64,000 nucleotides of DNA from Alistipes sp. (lineage in GTDB: Bacteria > Bacteroidota > Bacteroidia > Bacteroidales > Rikenellaceae), in contig JAFYQI010000002.1 in assembly GCA_017547175.1 (NCBI GenBank), positions 81,722-145,721 on the forward strand, given 5' to 3'. A model generated the notes under the pieces. It had not been told where the DNA came from, made no database searches, and saw only the letters and a list, made by a program, of their open reading frames with translations. Both the position numbers and the translations under genes were made by a program. Below are positions 1-7,616 of the stretch, in pieces (the stretch's first letter is position 1; every line of letters begins with the position of its first letter).

Positions 1-229
1 TGCTTTCGTGCTCCATTAAGAATGTAACGGCATTACCACCCTTACCGCATCCGAAACATTTATAGAGTCCCTTGGAGGGAGAGACGACAAACGAAGGGGT
101 TTTCTCGTTATGAAACGGACAACACGCCATGTAGTTGACACCCTTACGTTTGAGCGTCACATACTCACCAATAATCTCAACGATATTGGCTGCGGCATAA
201 ATTTTATCAACTGTTGACCGATCTATCAT
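1..229 (-). CDS. dnaG: DNA primase, N-terminal part (cut by window edge)
   Basis: This is the first 76 codons of DnaG, the primase that lays down RNA primers at the replication fork. The protein begins MIDRSTVDKIYAAANIVEII and carries the complete CHC2 zinc-binding signature: CPFHNEKTPSF at about residues 37-47 and KCFGCGKGG at about residues 58-66. That order, with the VSP-KG spacer, is specific to bacterial primases. The rest of the gene (RNA-polymerase and helicase-binding domains) lies left of the window. A -7 promoter box (TATTTTTG) ends only four bases before the start codon, so the transcript may have almost no leader. Confidence 0.93.
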   Translation of the reverse strand, partial: MIDRSTVDKIYAAANIVEIIGEYVTLKRKGVNYMACCPFHNEKTPSFVVSPSKGLYKCFGCGKGGNAVTFLMEHES

Positions 230-233
230 TTTG

Positions 234-241
234 CAAAAATA
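234..241 (-). promoter_or_regulatory. -7 promoter box for dnaG
   Basis: Read on the minus strand this is TATTTTTG, matching the Bacteroidota -7 consensus TAnnTTTG, with a T-rich stretch about 19 bp upstream in the -33 position. The start codon of dnaG follows after four bases. If transcription starts at the usual distance, the mRNA is leaderless or nearly so. Confidence 0.55.
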
Positions 242-284
242 GGGAATTTAATGCAAAATGAAAAATCGAAACGAATGAAAAAGA

Positions 285-317
285 GACAAAAAAAGTTGGA
301 GGTTGCCCTCCAACTTT
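285..317 (-). terminator. Intrinsic terminator of the pectin operon
   Basis: A perfect 11-bp stem (AAAGTTGGAGG pairing with CCTCCAACTTT) with a 4-base loop lies just past the stop of the GH105 gene. On the minus strand it is followed by a run of seven T. It marks the 3' end of the nine-gene leftward operon and separates it from dnaG. Confidence 0.85.
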
Positions 318-332
318 CAACACTCAACTTAC

Positions 333-1559
333 TTAGCGCAGTGCACGCTCATATTCCATAGCCGCCCAAATAAAGGGACCCGTAGCTTTGGGATCGTTGT
401 CGCGAATCGGCTCCGAGAGGTAGTATTCGTACGTTCCGTCACGACGTGTGCCTTCGGTATCCAAACCGGCTACAGCACAGCACGAGGTGATCGAGATCGT
501 ACCATCCTCCTCCAATTTCAAGAAGCGATCAACAAACTGACGGTAGCGCTTCATCCACTCGTCACGATACGACTCGGGCAGATACCCCAAACGGATCGCC
601 TTGAGCACCGAGTAGATATACATGATCGAGCCGGTGGACTCCTCGTAGTTGCCTTCGCGACCAGGGAACTCAACCACCTGATACCACATGCCGCTCTCGG
701 GATGCGCATAGCGCGGCAAGATGTCGGCGATGTGGGTCAGAATCTCAACCATCGGTTGCGTCTGCTCGTTCACACCCAGGTACTGCAACGTCTCGACAAT
801 AGCCATCATGTACCAGCCCAGCGCTCGATTCCAGGTGTGAGCCGAACGGCCCGTCTCCTTGTCGCACCAGAACTGCGCGCGCACATCGTCGAAAGCGTGG
901 CAGAAAAGCCCCGTTTCGGGCACATAGGTACCACGTGCAGCGCAGATAAAATGGTTGACAATATCATCAACATAACGCTTACCGGCCTCTGCATCAACAG
1001 GCATCACACGACGCATCACATATTCGGCATAGAAGGGCTGACCCATATAGATACCGTCGAGCCACATCTGCTGCGGGTAGCGTTGCTTGTGCCAGAAGCC
1101 TCCGGCCGCAATGCGCGGATGCTCATGCAGCTGCTCCCAAAGGGTCTGCAGTACCTGCTCGTAACGTTCCTCGCCCGTCTTCTCGGCAATCTCAAAAAGC
1201 GGACGTCCGGGGCAAATGTGGTCGATATTGTACTTCTCCTTGGCGTAGCTGATCACTGTGCCGTCAGGCTGTACGATCGAGTCGTAGTAGCGCAGGGCAT
1301 AGGCATCGAAATCGGGGCGATCGTACTCCTTGGCAGCCTCCATCATAGCCAACAACTCAAGGCCCGTCGTGTAGTTCCACTTGATCTTACCGACGGGGAT
1401 AAAGTCGATCTGCGCAGGCGAGGGATTGCGGGCAATCTCACTCTCCGCCATCCAGACAGCCAGCGGCTTATCAGCATCGAGGAAGGGGTGCTTCCCGGCT
1501 TGTGTGCAGGCCGAAAGTCCCAACAACACGGCCAACGAGACCAGAATCATTCGTTTCAT
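333..1559 (-). CDS. GH105 unsaturated galacturonyl/rhamnogalacturonyl hydrolase, lipoprotein
   Basis: A 408-residue glycoside hydrolase of family 105 (YteR/YesR/RhiN type). These (alpha/alpha)6-barrel enzymes remove the unsaturated uronic acid that pectate or rhamnogalacturonan lyases leave at the non-reducing end. The N terminus is a lipoprotein signal (lipobox LSAC, Cys18). The motif WLDGIYMGQPFYAEY at about residues 166-180 contains the expected catalytic Asp (about D168). KWNYTTGLELLAMM near residue 60 and the length fit the family. It is the last gene of the pectin operon, 19 bp after the CE12-CE8 gene, and would act on products of the two upstream PL1 lyases. Whether it prefers GalA or rhamnose-GalA oligomers cannot be told by eye. 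Confidence 0.9.
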   Translation of the reverse strand: MKRMILVSLAVLLGLSACTQAGKHPFLDADKPLAVWMAESEIARNPSPAQIDFIPVGKIKWNYTTGLELLAMMEAAKEYDRPDFDAYALRYYDSIVQPDGTVISYAKEKYNIDHICPGRPLFEIAEKTGEERYEQVLQTLWEQLHEHPRIAAGGFWHKQRYPQQMWLDGIYMGQPFYAEYVMRRVMPVDAEAGKRYVDDIVNHFICAARGTYVPETGLFCHAFDDVRAQFWCDKETGRSAHTWNRALGWYMMAIVETLQYLGVNEQTQPMVEILTHIADILPRYAHPESGMWYQVVEFPGREGNYEESTGSIMYIYSVLKAIRLGYLPESYRDEWMKRYRQFVDRFLKLEEDGTISITSCCAVAGLDTEGTRRDGTYEYYLSEPIRDNDPKATGPFIWAAMEYERALR

Positions 1560-1578
1560 AGCGTTCTGTTTATACGGA

Positions 1579-3207
1579 TTATTTCAAATACTTATCAATG
1601 AGCGCCTGAGCCTCCTTCTTGGTCAGCTGGTGCGACCACTCCACGCGGCCCTTCTTGTTGACACCCTTACCCTTCGAACCGTACTCGCCATAGTAGGTAG
1701 TCGAGGGGTTCTCCTTGTTCGACCAAAGTTCCCAACCGGCAGCCGTAATATGCTCACCCAGCTCGCAGTTGATGAAGATGGTCTTGGCATAGGGACGCCA
1801 CGGACGACCCAGGTAGCACTTCGTAACCCCCTCAGCAGCCGTCAAACGGCAGTTGAAGAAGATGTAGCCCACCTCCTGCTCCTCAACGGTCGAGGCGGCC
1901 GTCACGTAGGAGTTCGAGAGCGAACGAATCTCGCAGTCACGGAAAATAGCAGCCGCAGCACCGAAGATAAAGTCAGTCGTACCCTCGATATAGCAGTTAT
2001 CAAAGTAGTTCCAACGCTCACCGCCGATCTTCTCATTCGAGTTGCCCGTACCGCGCGTATAGAGCGTATCCTGGTTACCCAGGAAACGGCAGTTACGGAA
2101 GTGAAGGTTGTTACCCAACGTCTGCACAGCCACAGCCTGACCTACACGGCCGGCCGTATTCTCGAACGTGATGTTATCCACCGTCCAATTATCAGCACCA
2201 AAGTAGATTGTAGCCGAGCCCGACGTACCAATATTCTGACCCTTGATATTCTTACGACCGGCAAAATCATCCCACGAAATAACGGCATTACCCACACCAT
2301 AGAGGTGCACATTACGCTTGGTCCAGGGGATCGAAATCTTCTCGCGATAGAGACCCTCTGAAAGGCGGATCTCGATCGTTGCGTTGCAATAATCAGGAAT
2401 GGCATCAATGGCCTCCTTCACGGTGAAGAAGTCGCCCGTACCATCCTTGGCTACTACATAATCGGGTACCACGAGGTGCTCGGCCAAGGCGGGAATTTCT
2501 TGTTTAACGAGGTCGGCCACCATGCGCGAAAGCACATGAGCACCCTGCACATTGAGGTGCGTATTATCCTCACGACCATCAGGATAGAGGGGTGAAGTAC
2601 CCTGCTTTACCCACATGAAGTAGGCACGCGAAGGTTCGTCGCCCAGCGCCTTGAGCCAAGCCTCGGTCACGGGTTCCATATCGAGCAGCACGACATCCAG
2701 TTCCTCAGCCACCTGACATACACGGTCGGGATACTCGCCGTGGGTCTTGATCAGCGCCCCCTCCTCGGTAAAGTGACGGCGGGCGATCGGAGTCATCAGC
2801 ACGGGAATACCACCCTTCTCGCGCGTCTCACGAACATAGCGGCGCAGGTTCTCGGCAAAGACCTCGGGTACTGAGCCCACCTTCGGGCGATCAACCTTCT
2901 CGTCGTTGTGACCGAACTGAATAAATACATAATCGCCAGCCTGCATCTGGTCGTAAATCACGTCCCAACGACCCTCCTCACGGAACGATTTGGTCGAACG
3001 GCCATTCATGGCGTGGTTCTCAACCACCACCTTCTCATCGAAGAAGGCACGGAAGAGCTGCCCCCAACCACGTTCGGGGTTTTCCTTTTCCAAATTCTTG
3101 TTTGCACAGGTCGAGTCGCCGATCAAATAGACGTGCGTCGGACGCTGCTCCGCGGCCGAAGCGGCCACAAAGCAGAAGAGTGCTAAGACTAATAGAAGTT
3201 TTTTCAT
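1579..3207 (-). CDS. Two-domain pectin esterase: CE12 acetylesterase + CE8 methylesterase
   Basis: One polypeptide of 542 residues joins two pectin-deesterifying domains after a signal peptide (residues 1-19). Residues about 25-240 are an SGNH hydrolase of the rhamnogalacturonan-acetylesterase type (CE12): GDST with the nucleophile Ser32, GHND at 99-102, and the D-x-x-H pair at about 214-217 (DNTHLN). Residues about 249-542 are a CE8 pectin methylesterase: AKDGTGDFFTVKEAI at the start, GNQDTLY and GTTDFIFG with the two catalytic Asp, and the substrate-binding Arg in YLGRPWRP. Removing acetyl and methyl groups exposes polygalacturonate for the PL1 lyases encoded upstream. Spacing to both neighbours is under 20 bp, so it is part of one operon. 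Confidence 0.92.
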   Translation of the reverse strand: MKKLLLVLALFCFVAASAAEQRPTHVYLIGDSTCANKNLEKENPERGWGQLFRAFFDEKVVVENHAMNGRSTKSFREEGRWDVIYDQMQAGDYVFIQFGHNDEKVDRPKVGSVPEVFAENLRRYVRETREKGGIPVLMTPIARRHFTEEGALIKTHGEYPDRVCQVAEELDVVLLDMEPVTEAWLKALGDEPSRAYFMWVKQGTSPLYPDGREDNTHLNVQGAHVLSRMVADLVKQEIPALAEHLVVPDYVVAKDGTGDFFTVKEAIDAIPDYCNATIEIRLSEGLYREKISIPWTKRNVHLYGVGNAVISWDDFAGRKNIKGQNIGTSGSATIYFGADNWTVDNITFENTAGRVGQAVAVQTLGNNLHFRNCRFLGNQDTLYTRGTGNSNEKIGGERWNYFDNCYIEGTTDFIFGAAAAIFRDCEIRSLSNSYVTAASTVEEQEVGYIFFNCRLTAAEGVTKCYLGRPWRPYAKTIFINCELGEHITAAGWELWSNKENPSTTYYGEYGSKGKGVNKKGRVEWSHQLTKKEAQALIDKYLK

Positions 3208-3214
3208 AATGGTT

Positions 3215-5164
3215 TTATTCTAATTTGGTGTAGTTGCCACCCGTGGTTTGAGCAGCAGTAATATCCTGCACAAGGAAGTGCAGGTAGATCTCAAAATTGG
3301 TATAGAGGCCCTGCGGATCGAGCGTCTTGAGCAAAGCATCGTTCTTCGACTTATCCAGACCCAGCAACGCCTCGTAATAGTCGGGGATGTTGTCCTTATC
3401 CGTGTCGGTCGTGGCGCGTTTCAGTTCTTCGTCCGTAGCTATCAAAGCGGGATAGCCTCCCACATCCGATGGCAGATCGATAATGCCGTTTTTCGAACCG
3501 TTCGAGCCATTCTTGTAGAAGCTCGAAGCGCGCGTATGCTCCACCGTACGGCTATCCACCGCATCGCGTCGAAGCGAAGCACCGGCATAGCCCAGTACCT
3601 GTTCATAGGCCTTCGAGGCCGTGTGACTCGTCACACTGCAAGCGGTCGTGTTGTAGCGAATCGGGAGCACTGCATCGAGCCACGTCACATCGGGCTTTAC
3701 CTGACTCATCGAGCTCTCCACAAGCGGGAAGCCCTTTTTGTTATCGGCATTGAGCTGCGCACCCACCGAACTGGAGGGGTCAATCGACGAGTCAAAGCGA
3801 TTCGAGTTGCCATCCGTAAAGATATGGGCAGCGCCCTCGTCATAGGTTACGCTTCCGCTCGTGTAGCGACCATCTACGTTGTAGAAATAGCTACGACGCT
3901 TGCCGCCATTCTCCGTACCCGTACCGTTCTTGTAGCTGATACCCTTGCCGTTGATCGAACCGGGACCCCACTTGTAGTAGTTACCCACGAAATTCATGCG
4001 CGCCCCCTCACCTCCGTAGGCCGTATTGCTACAGAAGTTATAGACCACGTTGTTGCGGTAGTCGATCGAACGCTCCGACTGCTTGATATCATGGTCCTTA
4101 CTATTGGGATAGTAAGTATTCGGAGAGCCGAAACGCGGATTACGCGAATCGTGGTTGGCCAACAGGTTGTGGTGGAACGAGGCAGAAACACCATCCCACA
4201 CACCGCCATAACCGTGCGAGCCCTTCGTGTGGCCGGCATTGTGCAACGACTCGGTGAGCAGACACCACTGCATCGTAAAGTTCTGATTGGCATAGAACGA
4301 GGCACATTCATCCGTTGACCATGACATGGAGCAGTGGTCGAGGATGATGTTCTTGTGGTAACGACCCCAAACAGCATCCAAGCCATCGTCATCGCTTGCA
4401 TTGCGTACACCGGGTCGGAAACGCAAATAGCGAATAATGACATTATCGGCATCCACGACCGTCGAGTAGTAACGCAGGCAGATACCACCTCCGGGTGCCG
4501 TCTGGCCCGCAATGGTCAGGTTGCCCTTCTTGATTCTCAGATCCGATTTCAGCTCAATCGTACCCGCCACATCGAAAACAATCGTACGCGCGCCATCCGT
4601 TTCGATCGCAGCACGCAACGAGCCTGCACCCGAATCGTTGAGATTGGTCACATGGATCACCATACCGCCACGACCACCCGTGGTGAACATACCACCACCC
4701 TCGGCACCCGGGAAGGCGCGAATCACGCCATCCTGTTCCGAGGCGGGAAGTTTCAATGCAGTTGGTTGGGGCGTCGGATCGGGCGTCGGGTCAGGCTGCT
4801 GCTCGATATAGGAACAGGTGGAATAGGCCGACCAGTCCGATTCGGTATAACCCTTATTGTCAAGTGGAAGTGCCTTTACGCGCACCTGATAGATCACATT
4901 CGGGCGCATCGTAAAGCGGTACTCGGTAATCATGACTTGTTCGCTCTTGGGAGCTGAACCCTCCTCAACCACCTCACACAAATAGGCGGCAGCATGTGCT
5001 ACCGCCGCCCAACGTACCGTTGCTTGCTGATCGCTGACCGTCGCTGTCAGATGGGGCGTAGCAAGCGGCTCAAAGAGCTTCCCATCGCCCGAGCCGCCAC
5101 CACAGGCCATAAGACCTGTGGCGAGCAGCATCGTGCAGAGAAGCCTAGCGATTTTATGCATCAT
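3215..5164 (-). CDS. PL1 pectate lyase lipoprotein with fibronectin-III-like domain
   Basis: A 649-residue lipoprotein (lipobox LMAC). An N-terminal Fn3-like domain (about residues 35-125) and a short Pro-rich linker (PDPTPDPTPQP) lead into a pectate lyase of family PL1. PL1 features are AFPGAEGGGMFTTGGRGG, the beta-helix run around TIAGQTAPGGGI, the calcium-site region DHCSMSWSTDEC, and the catalytic Arg in SRNPRFG. The C-terminal stretch TDTDKDNIPDYYEALLGLD is a calcium-binding-like segment common at the end of Bacteroidota PL1 lyases. It cleaves homogalacturonan by beta-elimination, probably on the outer surface. It is a close paralog of the next upstream gene (11 bp apart), most clearly over the catalytic and C-terminal parts. 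Confidence 0.92.
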   Translation of the reverse strand: MMHKIARLLCTMLLATGLMACGGGSGDGKLFEPLATPHLTATVSDQQATVRWAAVAHAAAYLCEVVEEGSAPKSEQVMITEYRFTMRPNVIYQVRVKALPLDNKGYTESDWSAYSTCSYIEQQPDPTPDPTPQPTALKLPASEQDGVIRAFPGAEGGGMFTTGGRGGMVIHVTNLNDSGAGSLRAAIETDGARTIVFDVAGTIELKSDLRIKKGNLTIAGQTAPGGGICLRYYSTVVDADNVIIRYLRFRPGVRNASDDDGLDAVWGRYHKNIILDHCSMSWSTDECASFYANQNFTMQWCLLTESLHNAGHTKGSHGYGGVWDGVSASFHHNLLANHDSRNPRFGSPNTYYPNSKDHDIKQSERSIDYRNNVVYNFCSNTAYGGEGARMNFVGNYYKWGPGSINGKGISYKNGTGTENGGKRRSYFYNVDGRYTSGSVTYDEGAAHIFTDGNSNRFDSSIDPSSSVGAQLNADNKKGFPLVESSMSQVKPDVTWLDAVLPIRYNTTACSVTSHTASKAYEQVLGYAGASLRRDAVDSRTVEHTRASSFYKNGSNGSKNGIIDLPSDVGGYPALIATDEELKRATTDTDKDNIPDYYEALLGLDKSKNDALLKTLDPQGLYTNFEIYLHFLVQDITAAQTTGGNYTKLE

Positions 5165-5175
5165 TTTCCTGTTTA

Positions 5176-7596
5176 TTACTCCAATTTGGTGTAGGTACCA
5201 CCAACCGTTTGTGCAGCCGTAATGTCCTGCACCAGGTAGTGGAGATAGGCCTCAAAGTTGGTGTAGAGGCCCTGCGGGTCGAGCGTCTTGAGCGAAGCAT
5301 CGTCCTTCGTCTTATCCAGACCGAGCTTCTCCTCATAGAAGTCAGGAATGTTGTCCTTATCCGTATCGGTCGTCATGCGGGCAACCTCTTCCTCCGTAGC
5401 TACGAGGGTCGGCCAACCACCTACGGCCGTCTGCGTATCGATCAGACCGTTCGTTGAGCCGTTGCCACCACTCGTGTAAGTAGCCTTACCGTTGCGGGCA
5501 TCGTCAATCAGACGCACATCCACAGCATCGCGCTTATGCACAACACCTGAATAGTCCAGCACACGGGCATAGCTATCAGCCACCTTGTGCGTGGTTGTGT
5601 AGCAAACCGTTACGTCATCCTTCTTAATCGGCTGCAGAGCCGTCAACTTGGCACCTGCGGGATCGCCAACACTCTGGCCATCGTGCCAATAGATACCGTT
5701 CCAGTTGTCGGTATTGATAGCCGTAGCATAGTCACCTGCGTGGTAGTTATCCTCGAGATACAGACGCGGATACTTATACTGCGTCGAACCCGACGAATAG
5801 TACGAGTTGGCATCGAGGATATAGTTACGCGCCTTCGAAGCCGGACCCGGTTTATAGTAGTTACCCACCATGTTGATCTGGGCATCCTCACCACCGTACG
5901 AGTTATTATCGCCCCAGTTGTAGACTACGTTGTTGCGATAGTCAACATGACCGCGGTGGGTCGAGAGGTAGTTACCATAGACCTGCGGATGGCAGAAGCG
6001 CGGGTTACGGCTGCTGTGGGCCGTCAGGATGTTGTGGTGGAATGAAGCGTTCTTACCACCCCAAATACCGCCGTAACCGTGATTACCCTTGCCGTGCACC
6101 GAAGCACGCAGCGACTCACCGATCAGACACCACTGCATCGTGAAGTTCTTGTTGCCATAGAACGACGCACACTCATCCGTACACCATGACATCGAGCAGT
6201 GGTCAATAATGATGTTTTCCTTGTAGCGACCCCAGATAGCATCGCCCTCGTGTTTCTTTGCATCGCCCATGCGGAAGCGTAAGTAGCGGATAATTACGTT
6301 GCTGGCATTGACAACAACCGAATAGTTGGCAATCGTGATACCGTCACCTGGAGCCGTCTGGCCGGCAATGGTTACATCACCCTTACCGATTTTCAGTTCG
6401 TCGTTCAAGTAGATCGTACCACATACGTCAAAGACGATCGTACGAGCACCATTCATATCAAGCGCCTCGCGTAACGAGCCCGGGCCGTTGTCGTTCAGGT
6501 TCGTCACATGAACCACCTTACCGCCACGACCACCCGTGGTGTACATACCACCACCTTCGGCGCCCGGGAAGGCACGAATCACGCCGTCCTGCTCCGAAGC
6601 GGGCCACAAAATGGCACCTGGAGCCTGGCACACCACATCGAACGTAGCAACCTTCAGCAAGGCACTGTTCGACACAGCATAGATCGTCACCGTACCCTCG
6701 CTTGCCACGGCCGGAGCGGTCACCTCCACCGAGGTCTCCTTCACCTGCACACGCCAACCATCGGGACGCTCAACGGCAATCTCAGCTACACCACTCTGCG
6801 TAAGGGCAAACGAGCGGGTCTGACCCGTCGTAAAGGTCTCGCTCTTCTCAACGGTCAACGCAAATACCAACCCGTTGGCAATGGGCAGCGAAATCTCATC
6901 ACCCATCAGCAACGTCACGATGATCCAAGCACCATCCTCGCTCACCTTGGCATCGAGGAAGAGGCTCGTAGGAACTTTATCGGGATCGGCCACGATCAGA
7001 TGACCCTCCGAATCGGTCAGCAGCTGCGGACCGTTGCCATCTCCCAAGTCAATCGTCCAATAGCCGTTCTCATTGACACCAAGTGTCGGAGCCGTACCCG
7101 TGGCACCTGTCGCACCTGCGGATCCACCTTCACCCGTATCACCAAGACCCTGTACGGGGTTGCCGCTCTCATCGAGCAGCAACTCCCAGGTCGTTCCTTC
7201 GTACGAAATGTACCAATAGCCGTCGGTCGAATCAATCTTCAAGAGGGGCATATTAATCTTGCCCATCTCACCCTCGGGACCCATGGCACCATCATCACCC
7301 GTAGCACCCTTTTTACCGGGTTTTAAAGTAACACTCGTACCGTCATTATAGGTAATAGTTACAGCACCCTGCGACTCGCTCACCTGCGTAATATAACGTG
7401 CACCCTGAAGACCCTCAAGCAAAGTTTTGTAGCTATTGAGTTCATTATTGATGCTCGTCAGTGAGGCTTGTACCGCTTCAATGCGCTCCGCCAACGATTT
7501 CAGATCGCCACGTAACGCCGAGTCGTCGTACTCATTCGAACAACTCCACGAAGCCACACCCGCCAGGAGCATTACATATAATAATATGCGTTTCAT
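5176..7596 (-). CDS. PL1 pectate lyase lipoprotein with DUF4988/collagen-like N terminus
   Basis: An 806-residue lipoprotein. After the lipobox (SWSC) comes a short coiled coil (about residues 25-70) and a DUF4988-type region with collagen-like Gly-X-Y triplets (GKKGATGDDGAMGPEGEMGK near 92-111; a second run near 155-170). These alternate with modules reading GYWYISYEG...WE and GYWTIDLGDG. A beta-sandwich-like stretch follows, and then from about residue 335 a PL1 lyase with the same signatures as its downstream paralog (AFPGAEGGGMYTTGGRGG, DHCSMSWCTDEC, SRNPRFC, and the DKDNIPDFYEEKLGLD tail). It cuts homogalacturonan. The long N terminus probably acts as a stalk or adhesion element. It is in the operon between the paralogous lyase and the DUF4988 lipoprotein. 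Confidence 0.9.
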   Translation of the reverse strand: MKRILLYVMLLAGVASWSCSNEYDDSALRGDLKSLAERIEAVQASLTSINNELNSYKTLLEGLQGARYITQVSESQGAVTITYNDGTSVTLKPGKKGATGDDGAMGPEGEMGKINMPLLKIDSTDGYWYISYEGTTWELLLDESGNPVQGLGDTGEGGSAGATGATGTAPTLGVNENGYWTIDLGDGNGPQLLTDSEGHLIVADPDKVPTSLFLDAKVSEDGAWIIVTLLMGDEISLPIANGLVFALTVEKSETFTTGQTRSFALTQSGVAEIAVERPDGWRVQVKETSVEVTAPAVASEGTVTIYAVSNSALLKVATFDVVCQAPGAILWPASEQDGVIRAFPGAEGGGMYTTGGRGGKVVHVTNLNDNGPGSLREALDMNGARTIVFDVCGTIYLNDELKIGKGDVTIAGQTAPGDGITIANYSVVVNASNVIIRYLRFRMGDAKKHEGDAIWGRYKENIIIDHCSMSWCTDECASFYGNKNFTMQWCLIGESLRASVHGKGNHGYGGIWGGKNASFHHNILTAHSSRNPRFCHPQVYGNYLSTHRGHVDYRNNVVYNWGDNNSYGGEDAQINMVGNYYKPGPASKARNYILDANSYYSSGSTQYKYPRLYLEDNYHAGDYATAINTDNWNGIYWHDGQSVGDPAGAKLTALQPIKKDDVTVCYTTTHKVADSYARVLDYSGVVHKRDAVDVRLIDDARNGKATYTSGGNGSTNGLIDTQTAVGGWPTLVATEEEVARMTTDTDKDNIPDFYEEKLGLDKTKDDASLKTLDPQGLYTNFEAYLHYLVQDITAAQTVGGTYTKLE

Positions 7597-7616
7597 GGCT
7601 TGTACATTTTACATGG

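Noticed and set aside
3248..4318. Long open frame antisense to the PL1 pectate lyase gene
   Set aside because: Shadow frame; the minus-strand product has complete PL1 signatures and a lipobox.
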